Notes under the pieces: generated by a model
Database searches by the model: none
The model's input: only the letters and a program-made list of their open reading frames with translations
Told to the model about the DNA's origin: nothing
Assembly: GCA_050248795.1 (NCBI GenBank)
Contig: JBFWRS010000001.1
Span: 1-64,000 of the forward strand
DNA: 64,000 nucleotides
From: CAZTDU01 sp050248795
Lineage (GTDB): Bacteria > Pseudomonadota > Gammaproteobacteria > Burkholderiales > SG8-39
Direction of reading: 5' to 3'
Translations under genes and position numbers: made by a program
In this document: positions 8,717 to 17,657 of the stretch, piece after piece
Layout: every line of letters begins with the position of its first letter
How positions within the stretch are numbered: position 1 is the stretch's first letter

Positions 8717-9493
8717 ATGAACGCCCCGCTCCCCCGCACCGATCGCGACGCCGAAGCTGCCTACCTCGGCAGGCTGGGCGAGCGCGTACGCGCCTGGCGC
8801 ACCGAACACGGCATGACGCGCAAGGCACTGGCGATGGCGTCGGGGGTGTCCGAGCGCTACCTGGCGCAACTCGAAGCCGGCGACGGCAATATTTCGGTGC
8901 TGCTGCTGCGCCGTGTCGGCCACGCCATGCAGGTCCCGGTGGAAGACCTGGTGCGGGAGCACGTCGAATCCGCGCGCGACGGCCGCATCGCGCTGGTCGG
9001 CCTGCGCGGCGCGGGCAAGTCATCCCTCGGCGCGAAGCTCGCGCAAGCGCTGCAGGTGCCCTTCGTCGAACTCGATGACGAGGTGGAACGCGAGGCAGGC
9101 ACCGCGCTTGGCGACATCTTCTCCATCTACGGCCAGGATGCCTACCGCCGCTTCGAGCGCCGCGCCCTGGAGCGCGTGCTGCAGCAGACCCCGCGCGCCG
9201 TGATCGCCACCGGCGGCTCGATCGTCACCGAGCCGCAGACCTACGAACTGCTGCTGAAGCACTGCCGCTGCATCTGGCTGAAGGCCTCGCCCGAGGAACA
9301 CATGGCACGCGTGATCGCGCAGGGCGACATGCGCCCCTTCAAGGGCAGGTCGGCCGCGCTGGACGAGATCCGCCAGCTTCTTGCCGACCGCGACAGGCTG
9401 TACGCAAGGTCCGACGCGGCAATCGACACGTCGGGGAAACCCGTCCGGCAAAGCCTCGCCGAACTGCGCGCGGCCGCCGCCCTGGAGGACTGA
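8717..9493 (+). CDS. boxR: BoxR/BzdR-type transcriptional regulator (XRE HTH plus shikimate-kinase-like domain)
   Basis: This is the probable benzoyl-CoA-responsive repressor of the box genes. Residues about 17-80 are an XRE-type HTH (MTRKALAMASGVSERYLAQLE). Residues about 90-258 are a shikimate-kinase-like domain with an intact Walker A (GLRGAGKSS, residues 95-103) and the conserved IATGGSIV segment. This architecture is specific to BzdR/BoxR regulators, where the kinase-like fold senses benzoyl-CoA. The 258-aa length fits. The ATG has no clear ribosome site, because the candidate operator arm lies immediately upstream, so the message may be leaderless or nearly so. The stop overlaps the boxC start (ATGA). 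Confidence 0.92.
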   Translation: MNAPLPRTDRDAEAAYLGRLGERVRAWRTEHGMTRKALAMASGVSERYLAQLEAGDGNISVLLLRRVGHAMQVPVEDLVREHVESARDGRIALVGLRGAGKSSLGAKLAQALQVPFVELDDEVEREAGTALGDIFSIYGQDAYRRFERRALERVLQQTPRAVIATGGSIVTEPQTYELLLKHCRCIWLKASPEEHMARVIAQGDMRPFKGRSAALDEIRQLLADRDRLYARSDAAIDTSGKPVRQSLAELRAAAALED

Positions 9494-11082
9494 TGAACGT
9501 CACATTCGATACGCATCCCGACCGCTACAACCACTGGAAGCTCGCCTTCGACGGTCCGGTGGCCACGCTCACCCTCGACATCGCCGAGGACAAGGGCCTG
9601 ATGCCCGGCTACAAGCTGAAGCTGAATTCGTACGACCTGGGCGTGGACATCGAGCTGCACGATGCGATGAACCGCATCCGCTTCGAGCATCCCGAGGTGA
9701 AAAGCGTCGTCGTCACCAGCGGCAAGTCGCGCATGTTCTGCTCTGGAGCGAACATCTACATGCTCGGCATCAGCACGCACGCGTGGAAAGTGAACTTCTG
9801 CAAATTCACCAACGAAACGCGTAACGGCATCGAGGATTCCAGCGCGCACTCTGGACTCAAGTTCCTCGCCGCGCTGAACGGCACCACCGCCGGCGGCGGC
9901 TACGAACTGGCGCTCGCCTGCGACGAGCTCGTGCTGGTCGATGACAGGTCGAGCACCGTCAGCCTGCCCGAAGTACCGCTGCTGGGCGTGCTGCCCGGCA
10001 CCGGCGGCCTTACCCGCATCATCGACAAGCGCAAGGTCCGCCGCGACCTAGCCGACATGTTCTGCACCACCTCGGAAGGCGTGCGCGCCGACCGCGCGAA
10101 GGAATGGAAGCTGATCGACCACACAGCCAAGCCACAACAGTTCGCCGAGTTCGTGAGGAACCGAGCGCTCGAACTGGCAGAGCTGTCGGACCGCCCCGGC
10201 GGCGAGGGCGTGGCGCTCAACCCGCTGGGGGCGCGCAGGCTGGTCGAGGTCAAGGTCGACTCCGCTGCGCGCACCGCCGAGATCGTGGTGCAGGGACCGC
10301 CGGCTGGGCTCGCCGTCGAGCGCAGTGCCGACTGGTACCCGCTGCGCCTGGCGCGCGAGCTGGACGACGCCATCCTCGACCTGCGCCACAACCACCTCGA
10401 CATCGGCATCTGGATCCTGAAGACGCGCGGCAGCGTGGACGCCGCGCTGGCCATGGACACCTTGCTCGAGGCGAAGAAGTCCGACTGGTTCGTGCGCGAG
10501 ACGATCGGCTACCTGCGGCGCACGCTGGCACGGCTGGACGTGTCCTCGCGCTCGATGTTTGCGGTGGTGGACCAGGGTTCCTGCTTCGCCGGCACCCTCG
10601 CGGAGCTGCTGCTCGCCGCCGACCGCAGCTTCATGCTCGACGTGGCCGACAGCCCCAGGACCGCGCTGTCGCCGCTCAACTTCGGTACCTTTCCGATGGT
10701 CAACGGCGAACACCGGCTCGCGGCGCGCTTCTGCGGCGATGCCGCGCCGGTCGAAGCCGCCCGCCAGGTGCTCGGCCAGGCACTGGACACGCACGACACG
10801 CGCGAACTCGGCCTGGTCACGCTGACGCCGGACGACATCGACTGGGAGGAAGAGGTGCGGATCGCGATCGAGGAGCGCGCGAGCCTGTCGCCCGATGCCC
10901 TCACCGGGATGGAGGCGTCGCTCAGGTTCACCGGGCGCGAGAACATGCTGACGCGGGTTTTCGGGCGGCTGTCCGCGTGGCAGAACTGGATATTCATCCG
11001 GCCGAACGCCGTGGGTGAGCAAGGCGCGCTCAAGGTGTACGGCAGCGGCTCGAAGGCGAAATTCAACTGGGAAAGAGTCTGA
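9493..11082 (+). CDS. boxC: Benzoyl-CoA-dihydrodiol lyase (2,3-epoxybenzoyl-CoA dihydrolase)
   Basis: BoxC hydrolytically opens the ring of 2,3-epoxybenzoyl-CoA, giving 3,4-dehydroadipyl-CoA semialdehyde and formate. The 529-aa protein is an unusual two-part crotonase. An N-terminal enoyl-CoA-hydratase-like part has the oxyanion-hole segments SRMFCSGANIYMLG and NGTTAGGGYELALACDE, and a second part includes DQGSCFAGTLAELLLAADR. Length and both segments match the BoxC family. The ATG at 9493 overlaps the boxR stop and boxB starts two bases after its stop, so these are one operon. Confidence 0.93.
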   Translation: MNVTFDTHPDRYNHWKLAFDGPVATLTLDIAEDKGLMPGYKLKLNSYDLGVDIELHDAMNRIRFEHPEVKSVVVTSGKSRMFCSGANIYMLGISTHAWKVNFCKFTNETRNGIEDSSAHSGLKFLAALNGTTAGGGYELALACDELVLVDDRSSTVSLPEVPLLGVLPGTGGLTRIIDKRKVRRDLADMFCTTSEGVRADRAKEWKLIDHTAKPQQFAEFVRNRALELAELSDRPGGEGVALNPLGARRLVEVKVDSAARTAEIVVQGPPAGLAVERSADWYPLRLARELDDAILDLRHNHLDIGIWILKTRGSVDAALAMDTLLEAKKSDWFVRETIGYLRRTLARLDVSSRSMFAVVDQGSCFAGTLAELLLAADRSFMLDVADSPRTALSPLNFGTFPMVNGEHRLAARFCGDAAPVEAARQVLGQALDTHDTRELGLVTLTPDDIDWEEEVRIAIEERASLSPDALTGMEASLRFTGRENMLTRVFGRLSAWQNWIFIRPNAVGEQGALKVYGSGSKAKFNWERV

Positions 11083-11084
11083 CC

Positions 11085-12500
11085 ATGAGCGGCATCAACT
11101 ACTCCGAGAAGATCCCGAACAACGTCAATCTCGCCAATGACCGCACGCTGCAGCGCGCGCTGGAGCACTGGCAGCCGGCGTTCCTGCAGTGGTGGCAGGG
11201 CATGGGCCCGACCGACTTCCAGGGCGCGGACGTGTACCTGCGGACCGCGGTATCGGTCGACGCCGATGGCTGGGCGCAGTACGGCGCGGTGAAGATGCCC
11301 GATTACCGCTGGGGCATCTTCCTCGCCGATGCGGTGGCCGACAGGAAGATCGGCTTCGGCGACCAGATGGGCCAGCCGGTGTGGCAGCAGGTGCCGGGCG
11401 AGTACCGCTCCACGCTGCGCCGCCTCATCGTCACGCAGGGCGACACCGAGCCCGCCTCGGTCGAGCAGCAACGCCTGCTCGGGCACACCTGCCCTTCCCT
11501 GTACGACCTGAGGAACCTGTTCCAGGTGAACGTCGAGGAAGGCAGGCACCTGTGGGCGATGGTGTACCTGCTGCATGCGTACTTCGGCCGCGATGGCCGC
11601 GAGGAAGGCGAGGAACTGCTCGCGCGCCATTCGGGCGACGCCGACAAGCCGAGGATACTTTCCACCTTCAACGAGCCGATCTCGGACTGGCTGTCGTTCT
11701 ACTGCTTCACCTATTTCACCGATCGGGATGGCAAGTACCAGTTGAAGAGCCTTGCCGAGTCCGCGTTCGACCCGCTGTCGCGCACCTGCAGGTTCATGCT
11801 CACCGAGGAAGCGCACCACATGTTCGTCGGCGAAACCGGCATCGGTCGCGTCGTCAGGCGCACGCTGGAAGCGATGAACGAACTGGGCACCGACGACATC
11901 GCCGCGCTGCGCCGTGCGGGCGTGGTGGACCTGCCGCTGCTGCAGAAGTACCTGAACTTCTGGTGCTCGTCGTCGCTGGACCTGTTCGGCAACGAGATTT
12001 CGTCCAACTCGGCATCCAACTTCGCCAACGGGCTGAAGGGCCGGCCCGACGAGGAGAGCTACCAGGACCACGTGCTGCGCGAAGCGCAGTTCCGCATGGA
12101 CACGCCGGAGGGCGCGCAGGAAGTACCGATGCTGAACGCGCTGAACGAAGTGATGCGCGAGTCCTACCTCAAGGACTGCGAGATCGGGCTGCGACGCTGG
12201 AACCGCGCCATCGAACGCGCCGGGCATGCCGACCTGAAGCTCACGCTGCCTTCCAGCCGGTTCCGCCGCAGCATCGGCACCTGGGTGAACCAGCCGGTGG
12301 ATCCGTCAGGCAGGATGCTGTCGCGCGAGGAATACGCGGCACGGCTTGGCGACTGGGTCCCGAACGAGGTGGACCGCGCATACGTGCGCTCGCTGATGCA
12401 GCGCGTCGCGGAGCCCGGAAAAGTCGCCGGCTGGGTCGCGCCGCCCGATCGCGGCATCAACAACCTGCCGGTAGACTACGAGTATGTGAAGCTGCACTAG
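11085..12500 (+). CDS. boxB: Benzoyl-CoA 2,3-epoxidase, oxygenase subunit BoxB
   Basis: BoxB is the di-iron oxygenase that epoxidises the ring of benzoyl-CoA using O2 and electrons from BoxA. The 471-aa length is standard. Iron ligands fit the known pattern: Glu122 (QGDTEPAS), Glu152 and His155 (NVEEGRHLW), an Asp near residue 213, and the second pair in FMLTEEAHHMF. It follows boxC directly and is followed 28 bases later by an acyl-CoA ligase gene. Its normal electron donor gene, boxA, is not in this window. Confidence 0.94.
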   Translation: MSGINYSEKIPNNVNLANDRTLQRALEHWQPAFLQWWQGMGPTDFQGADVYLRTAVSVDADGWAQYGAVKMPDYRWGIFLADAVADRKIGFGDQMGQPVWQQVPGEYRSTLRRLIVTQGDTEPASVEQQRLLGHTCPSLYDLRNLFQVNVEEGRHLWAMVYLLHAYFGRDGREEGEELLARHSGDADKPRILSTFNEPISDWLSFYCFTYFTDRDGKYQLKSLAESAFDPLSRTCRFMLTEEAHHMFVGETGIGRVVRRTLEAMNELGTDDIAALRRAGVVDLPLLQKYLNFWCSSSLDLFGNEISSNSASNFANGLKGRPDEESYQDHVLREAQFRMDTPEGAQEVPMLNALNEVMRESYLKDCEIGLRRWNRAIERAGHADLKLTLPSSRFRRSIGTWVNQPVDPSGRMLSREEYAARLGDWVPNEVDRAYVRSLMQRVAEPGKVAGWVAPPDRGINNLPVDYEYVKLH

Positions 12501-12528
12501 CCCGGCGCCACACGCTCAAGGAGGGGGA

Positions 12529-14265
12529 ATGGCCGCGCTGCACTCTGACCTGCGCTTCGCACCCGCGCGCGTCGATGTCGAGAAACGCGCCGACGGAGCG
12601 CTGCTGCTGCGCTCCCCGCACGCCCTGGGCGGGCATGCCCGCTGCATCGGCGAATGGCTGGAGCACTGGGCGGACAAGGCGCCGGACCGCGTGTTCCTCG
12701 CCGAGCGCGCGGGTGATGCCTGGCGCGAAGTCAGCTACCGCGACGCGCTGGATGCCGCACGCCGCATAGGCCAGTCGCTGCTCGAGCGCGGCCTCGGGCA
12801 GGATCGGCCGGTGGCAGTGCTGTCGGACAACGGCGTCGACCATGCCCTGCTGATGCTCGGTGCGATGCACGCCGGGGTCGCCTACGCGCCGGTTTCGCCG
12901 GCGTACTCGCTGATGAGCCAGGACCACGCCAAGCTCAGGCACATCTTCGAGTTGCTGCGCCCCGGTCTGGTCTACGTCTCCGACCCCGCCCGTTTCGCGC
13001 CGGCGCTCGCCGCGGTGAAGGCCACGCCGGTGCCGATCGCTGAACTGCTCGCCGCCACGCCGGACGACCGGATTGCCGACGCCTATGCCCGGGTCACGCC
13101 CGACAGCATCGCCAAGATCCTGTTCACTTCCGGCTCCACCGGCATGCCCAAGGGCGTGATCAATACCCACCGCATGCTCTGTGCCAACCAGGAGATGCTG
13201 GCGGTCGGCTGGCCCTGGGTGGCGGACAAGCCGCCCGTGCTCGTCGACTGGCTGCCGTGGAACCATACCTTCGGCGGCAACCACGACTTCAACCTGGTGC
13301 TGCGCAATGGCGGCACGCTGTACGTGGACGGCGGCAAGCCGATGCCCGGCCTGATCGAGACCACGGTCAGGAACCTGAAGGAAGTCTCGCCCACCCAGTA
13401 CTACAACGTGCCGCGCGGCTTCGACCTGCTGATGCCTTACCTAGAGAGCGACGCGGAACTGCGGCAGAGCTTCTTCCGCAGGCTCGACATCGTGTTCTAC
13501 GCCGGGGCGGCGCTGCCGCAGAACCTGTGGGAGCGCTTCGAGAAGCTGGTGGTCGCGGAAAAAGGCGGCAAGCTGGCGATGCTGTCCGCGTGGGGATCGA
13601 CCGAGACCTCGCCGCTCGCCACGCAGGTGCACTTCCCCATCCAGCGCGCCGGCATCATCGGCCTGCCGGTCGCCGGCTGCGAGCTGAAGCTGGTGCCTAC
13701 GGGAGGCAAGCTCGAGGTACGCGTGAAGGGACCCCACGTCACGCCCGGGTACTGGAAGCGCGACGATCTCACCCGCGCGGCCTTCGACGAAGAAGGCTAC
13801 TACCTCATCGGTGACGCGGTGAAGTTCGCCGACCCGGCGGATCCGGCGCAGGGCATCGTCTTCGACGGACGCGTCGCCGAGGATTTCAAGCTCAGCACCG
13901 GAACCTGGGTAAGCGTCGGCACGGTGCGCGTCAACCTGATCGCGGCCGGCAACCCGCTGATCCAGGACGCCGTGATCACCGGCCACGACCGCAACGACAT
14001 CGGCGCGCTGGTCTTCCTCAGCGCAGCGGCGAAGGACCTGCCGCGCGACGAGATCCGCGCCAGGCTGCAGCAGGCGCTCGCCGCCACGGCGGGCGCGGGC
14101 AGTTCCACGCACCCGACGCGCCTGCTGGTGCTTGATTCTCCGCCCTCGATCGACGCCGGCGAGATCACCGACAAGGGCTACATCAACCAGCGCGCGGTGC
14201 TGGAGAACCGCGCGGCACTGGTGGAAAAGCTCCATGCCGGCGAAGCCGGTGTGCTATTTCCTTGA
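12529..14265 (+). CDS. Feruloyl-CoA synthetase-like acyl-CoA ligase
   Basis: This is an AMP-forming ligase of 578 aa. It has the P-loop ILFTSGSTGMPKG and the motif LSAWGSTETSPLATQ, with a C terminus typical of feruloyl-CoA synthases (GTWVSVGTVRVNL, ITDKGYINQRAVLENR). These enzymes activate hydroxycinnamates such as ferulate or coumarate. It lacks the common C-terminal GK lysine motif; K in ITDKGYINQ holds the equivalent place in this family. It lies 28 bases after boxB, so it is probably co-transcribed and may feed a side-chain aromatic acid into the benzoyl-CoA route (inference). Its 3' end overlaps the convergent permease by 12 bases. Confidence 0.82.
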   Translation: MAALHSDLRFAPARVDVEKRADGALLLRSPHALGGHARCIGEWLEHWADKAPDRVFLAERAGDAWREVSYRDALDAARRIGQSLLERGLGQDRPVAVLSDNGVDHALLMLGAMHAGVAYAPVSPAYSLMSQDHAKLRHIFELLRPGLVYVSDPARFAPALAAVKATPVPIAELLAATPDDRIADAYARVTPDSIAKILFTSGSTGMPKGVINTHRMLCANQEMLAVGWPWVADKPPVLVDWLPWNHTFGGNHDFNLVLRNGGTLYVDGGKPMPGLIETTVRNLKEVSPTQYYNVPRGFDLLMPYLESDAELRQSFFRRLDIVFYAGAALPQNLWERFEKLVVAEKGGKLAMLSAWGSTETSPLATQVHFPIQRAGIIGLPVAGCELKLVPTGGKLEVRVKGPHVTPGYWKRDDLTRAAFDEEGYYLIGDAVKFADPADPAQGIVFDGRVAEDFKLSTGTWVSVGTVRVNLIAAGNPLIQDAVITGHDRNDIGALVFLSAAAKDLPRDEIRARLQQALAATAGAGSSTHPTRLLVLDSPPSIDAGEITDKGYINQRAVLENRAALVEKLHAGEAGVLFP

Positions 14266-15138
14266 GCCCATCAGGATTACCGCGCCGATGACGATGAAGG
14301 CCCCGAGCACCTGCAGCGGCTTCACGCTCTGCCCCAGGATCGCCCAGCCCATGAACAGCAGCGCGATCGGCTCGAAGTTGAGTGCGGCGGTATAGCGCGA
14401 CACGCCCGGCATCGGCTGCACCGTGAACACCGCGGTAAGCGCCAGTCCGTACAGCAGGCTCATCAGTGCAAGGCTCGCCCAGCCCGTGGTGCTCGCGGGC
14501 AGCGAGAAGCTCACGCCCCCAAGCGCCGCGGCAAGCATCACCACGGCGGTCACGCTGACGGTGAGGAAAGTCCGCATGCGCCCGTCCACGTCCTGCAGCC
14601 AGCGGCCGGTTAGATAGAGCGCGAGCGCATAGGACACCGCGGCCCCGAGGCCGAATGTCACGCCGACGCCGATGTCCTGCCAGCGTCCGGCAAGATCGGC
14701 GCCCACCAGGTCCAGCGCGAGGCCGAGCCCGAACAGCGCGAGGAACATCGCGGCGACGATGCGCGCGCTCGGCCGCTTGCCGTCCAGCACCCACGCCAGG
14801 ATCGCGAGCAGCACCGGGAAGGCATTGAACGCGAGCAGCGCCAGCGCGACCGGAATCCGCGCCACCGCGGAGAAGATGCAGAAACTCTGCGCGCAGATGA
14901 GCAGCCCGATGACAAGGCCGCGTGCCAGGGTGCCTCCGCGCAGCGACATCCTGACGCCGCCCAGGCGCATCAGCATGAACAGCAGCACCGCCGTGACGCC
15001 CGCCCTGGCGAAGACCGCGGTCGCGACGCTCGCGCCATGTTCGAAGCTGATGCGCGCGGCGATATGGTTGGCGCCGAACACCGTGGCGATGACGAGCAAT
15101 ATCAGTACTGCGGTTCGCGGCGACAGCGTTGATTTCAT
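14254..15138 (-). CDS. EamA/DMT-superfamily permease
   Basis: This is an inner-membrane transporter of 294 aa with about ten predicted helices arranged as two EamA repeats. The first covers AVLILLVIATVFGANHIAARISF to AILAWVLDGKRP and the second VTFGLGAAVSYALALYLTGR to IVIGAVILMGSRK. The paired glycine-rich helices and the conserved PLQVLGAFIVIGAVIL end are typical. The family exports or imports amino acids, metabolites or drugs, and the substrate is unknown. It converges with the feruloyl-CoA synthetase-like gene and is divergent from the cysteine-dioxygenase-like gene, with 25 bases between starts. Confidence 0.83.
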   Translation of the reverse strand: MKSTLSPRTAVLILLVIATVFGANHIAARISFEHGASVATAVFARAGVTAVLLFMLMRLGGVRMSLRGGTLARGLVIGLLICAQSFCIFSAVARIPVALALLAFNAFPVLLAILAWVLDGKRPSARIVAAMFLALFGLGLALDLVGADLAGRWQDIGVGVTFGLGAAVSYALALYLTGRWLQDVDGRMRTFLTVSVTAVVMLAAALGGVSFSLPASTTGWASLALMSLLYGLALTAVFTVQPMPGVSRYTAALNFEPIALLFMGWAILGQSVKPLQVLGAFIVIGAVILMGSRK

Positions 15139-15163
15139 CCGTCGATTCTGTCAGATTGGGGCC

Positions 15164-15760
15164 ATGGAAAACCTTGCCCGATTCAGGAGTTTCATTCAGG
15201 ACGTGACGCGCCTTGCCGAGCGCCACGGTGGCGACGAGCCCCGCATGCTGGACGAAGGCGCGCGACTGCTCTCGTCGCTCGTGTCTACGGACGACTGGCT
15301 GCCGGACGCCTTCGCCGTGCCGTCCGACGAGTCCTATCGCCAGTACCTGCTGTACTGCGACCCGCTGGAGCGCTTCTCTGCGGTGAGCTTCGTCTGGCAG
15401 CCCGGACAGAAGACGCCGGTGCACGACCACACCGTCTGGGGCCTGGTCGGCGTGATGCGCGGCGCGGAACTCTGCCAGGAATACGCCGATGCGGTCGCGG
15501 GCAAGCCGATGAACCAGACCGGCGAGCACCTGGTGAATCCGGGCGACGTGGACCGCGTATCGCCACGCATCGGCGACATTCATGTGGTGTCGAACGTCGG
15601 CGCGAAGACCGCCGTCAGCATCCATGTCTACGGCGGCAACATCGGCGCGGTGCGCCGCCACGTCTTCGATGCCGCCAGCGGGGCACCCAGGGAATTCATC
15701 TCGGGCTACCACAACAGCGTGCTGCCCAATCCCTGGGACCGTTCGAAGGAATCCCGCTAG
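15164..15760 (+). CDS. Cysteine dioxygenase-like (type I) cupin protein
   Basis: This 198-aa cupin is predicted to oxidise a thiol such as cysteine or 3-mercaptopropionate to its sulfinate with O2 at a single Fe(II). The metal site fits the family: His-x-His in TPVHDHTVWGLVGV and a third His in VAVSIHVYGGN-like text near residue 160 (AVSIHVYGG). The second cupin half holds RVSPRIGDIHVVSN. The ATG at 15164 starts the domain, although the frame is open upstream. It is divergent from the DMT permease, which might move a related sulfur compound (inference). Bacterial members are often 3-mercaptopropionate dioxygenases, so the substrate is open. Confidence 0.8.
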   Translation: MENLARFRSFIQDVTRLAERHGGDEPRMLDEGARLLSSLVSTDDWLPDAFAVPSDESYRQYLLYCDPLERFSAVSFVWQPGQKTPVHDHTVWGLVGVMRGAELCQEYADAVAGKPMNQTGEHLVNPGDVDRVSPRIGDIHVVSNVGAKTAVSIHVYGGNIGAVRRHVFDAASGAPREFISGYHNSVLPNPWDRSKESR

Positions 15761-15805
15761 AAAGGGCCGCGGCGCAGCGGTACGCAGCCAGCGGCGCGTG
15801 CCCGG

Positions 15806-16441
15806 CTACCTGGCGCCGCGCGACCTCAGCATCGCCGCCAGCGGCTGGTTGCGCGCCGCTTCGGCCATCGCCAGCGCGGTCACGCCGCTGGCGCTCTGCG
15901 CATTCACGTCGGCGCCGGCATCGATCAGAAGCTCGGCCACTTCCACGCGCGCGTAGAGCGCTGCGGTGTGCAGCGGCGTCGTACCCATCCGCGTCCTGCT
16001 GTTGACGTCCGCACCGCGCGACAACAGCAGATCGATCATCGGCATGCGGCCCCGCATCACCGCGTAGTGCAGCACCGACGCGCCGGCACCCGGATCCTTC
16101 GCCTCGATGTCTGCGCCCTGCTCGATCAGCTTCAGGGCGGCGGTGTAGTCGCCCTTGGCGATGAATTCGTGCAGGCTGCCGGAGGTCGCCCGGGCGGAAG
16201 GCGAAGGCTTCACCGGCTGCGCCTGCACCTCTGCCCGCTCGGACGGGACAGTTCGCGTCTCCACCGGCGCCGGCGCCGCCGGAGGCGCGGGCTCGGCGGC
16301 AGGCGCCGGCTCCTCGGTGAATATGCGGTTGAAGAATCCGCGCAGCCGATCGAGTACGCCCGGTTCCTGCGCCGCCTGGGCGAAAGCGGGTGCGGCCACC
16401 GACACCGACAATGCCACCGCAATCAGTCGCAGAAAACCCAT
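15806..16441 (-). CDS. Exported ankyrin-repeat protein
   Basis: This 211-aa protein has a signal peptide (MGFLRLIAVALSVSVAAPAFAQA), a Pro/Ala-rich linker (about residues 45-85) and four ankyrin repeats (DYTAALKLIEQGADIEAKD, SVLHYAVMRGRMPMIDLLLSRGADV, TPLHTAALYARVEVAELLIDAGADV, TALAMAEAARNQPLAAMLRSRG). It is probably periplasmic and mediates protein contacts. The ATG at 16439-16441 has a GGGAGG ribosome site; an ATG seven codons upstream is less likely. It follows the MFS gene on the same strand with an 17-base gap, so the two may be co-transcribed. No enzymatic domain is present. Confidence 0.83.
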   Translation of the reverse strand: MGFLRLIAVALSVSVAAPAFAQAAQEPGVLDRLRGFFNRIFTEEPAPAAEPAPPAAPAPVETRTVPSERAEVQAQPVKPSPSARATSGSLHEFIAKGDYTAALKLIEQGADIEAKDPGAGASVLHYAVMRGRMPMIDLLLSRGADVNSRTRMGTTPLHTAALYARVEVAELLIDAGADVNAQSASGVTALAMAEAARNQPLAAMLRSRGAR

Positions 16442-16458
16442 GCCGCCTCCCGCGGTCA

Positions 16459-17652
16459 TCATACCGCCCTGCGTCGGGCGGCGCCCAGCAGCGCGGCGAG
16501 CATCAACGCCGCCACCAGCCAACCCAGGTGCGGCAGCCACGGCAGCAACGCCTTTGCCGGCGCTTGCGCGGCGACGCCTGTCGCGAACGCGCCCACGCGC
16601 AGGAAGGCTGCAAGCGCCAGTACCGCGAACATGCTGCCGAGCAGCGCGCCCTCGCGTCGCGACCTGCCGAATGCAATCGCCGCCGAATAGCTCGCCATGC
16701 TCATCGCGCCCCAGCACCCGCCGGCAAGGAACTGCGCGGTGCTCAATGCAGCCAATCCTGGCGCGAGCACGCTCGCCAGCGTGGCGATCGCCCCCAGCGC
16801 GGCCGCCGCAGTCATTACCGCCACCGGCCCGTGCCGCGCGACCAGCCCGGACGCGGGAAACATCATGACGTTGAAGCCGATCCAGAATATCGGCATCAGG
16901 TAGGGCAGTTCCGCAGGCGAGGCATAGCGCAGGTACTGGCCGGCGGAATTGAGCGCGAAATGGACCTGGAAGCCGAGCGCCATCAGCACCAGCGCGGCGA
17001 AGAACACGTACACCAGCCTGCGTCCCTCGGCCGAATCGAAGTCGAACGGCGGCTCCGATTCGCCGGCCGGCTGCGGCGCCGCGCCGGCGAGCCTGCGCTC
17101 GACCCACACCAGGCCTCCGACCGTGGCGAGCAGCGTCAGGCTGGACAATGCGAACGGAATGCGCGGGTCGATGTTGCGCAGCGTCACCCCGAGGTAGGGA
17201 CCGATCGCACCCGCAATCGCGGTGCCGGTCAGCACCAATGCCGACAGCCGCGGCACGCTGGGCCTGGCGGCGTAACGTCCTAGCAGCGCCCAGGTCGGCG
17301 AGCGCAGCGCGGAGGATGTCACCGCCCAGACCGCGATCAGCGCGAGCAGCACTGCAGGCGAGCCGCCGGCGAACGGCAGCACGAAGAAGGCTGCGCACGA
17401 CACCGCGGTGACTGCCAGGATCCAGCCGCCGATGCGCGCGAGCCCGCGGCGCACGCGGTCCACCCAGAACCCGGTTAGCACGTCGGCGAGCGCGAACACC
17501 AGCTGGTCGGCGACGATGATCCAGGGCACCCATTCCTTCGCGATGCCTGCCTTCGCCGCCAGTTGCGGCAGGTAGATGACGTAGATGGTCCAGGTCGTCG
17601 CGAACAGGAACTGGACAACGCCGAGGTAGATCGCGGCCGAGCGCGGCACCAT
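16459..17652 (-). CDS. MFS transporter
   Basis: This is a major facilitator carrier of 397 aa with about twelve hydrophobic helices. Between the first helices it has the MFS loop DVLTGFWVDRVRRGLARIGG, which corresponds to the family GxxxDRxGRR motif. Central basic and acidic residues (WVERRLAGAAPQPAGESEPPFDFD) form the inter-domain loop. The substrate is unknown. It lies between the CMD-family gene upstream (6-base gap) and the ankyrin gene downstream on the same strand, so all three may form one leftward unit. Confidence 0.83.
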   Translation of the reverse strand: MVPRSAAIYLGVVQFLFATTWTIYVIYLPQLAAKAGIAKEWVPWIIVADQLVFALADVLTGFWVDRVRRGLARIGGWILAVTAVSCAAFFVLPFAGGSPAVLLALIAVWAVTSSALRSPTWALLGRYAARPSVPRLSALVLTGTAIAGAIGPYLGVTLRNIDPRIPFALSSLTLLATVGGLVWVERRLAGAAPQPAGESEPPFDFDSAEGRRLVYVFFAALVLMALGFQVHFALNSAGQYLRYASPAELPYLMPIFWIGFNVMMFPASGLVARHGPVAVMTAAAALGAIATLASVLAPGLAALSTAQFLAGGCWGAMSMASYSAAIAFGRSRREGALLGSMFAVLALAAFLRVGAFATGVAAQAPAKALLPWLPHLGWLVAALMLAALLGAARRRAV

Positions 17653-17657
17653 CCCGG

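Noticed and set aside
16155..16868. Plus-strand frames opposite the ankyrin and MFS genes
   Set aside because: They oppose genes with a signal peptide, ankyrin repeats and membrane helices and have no domain of their own.
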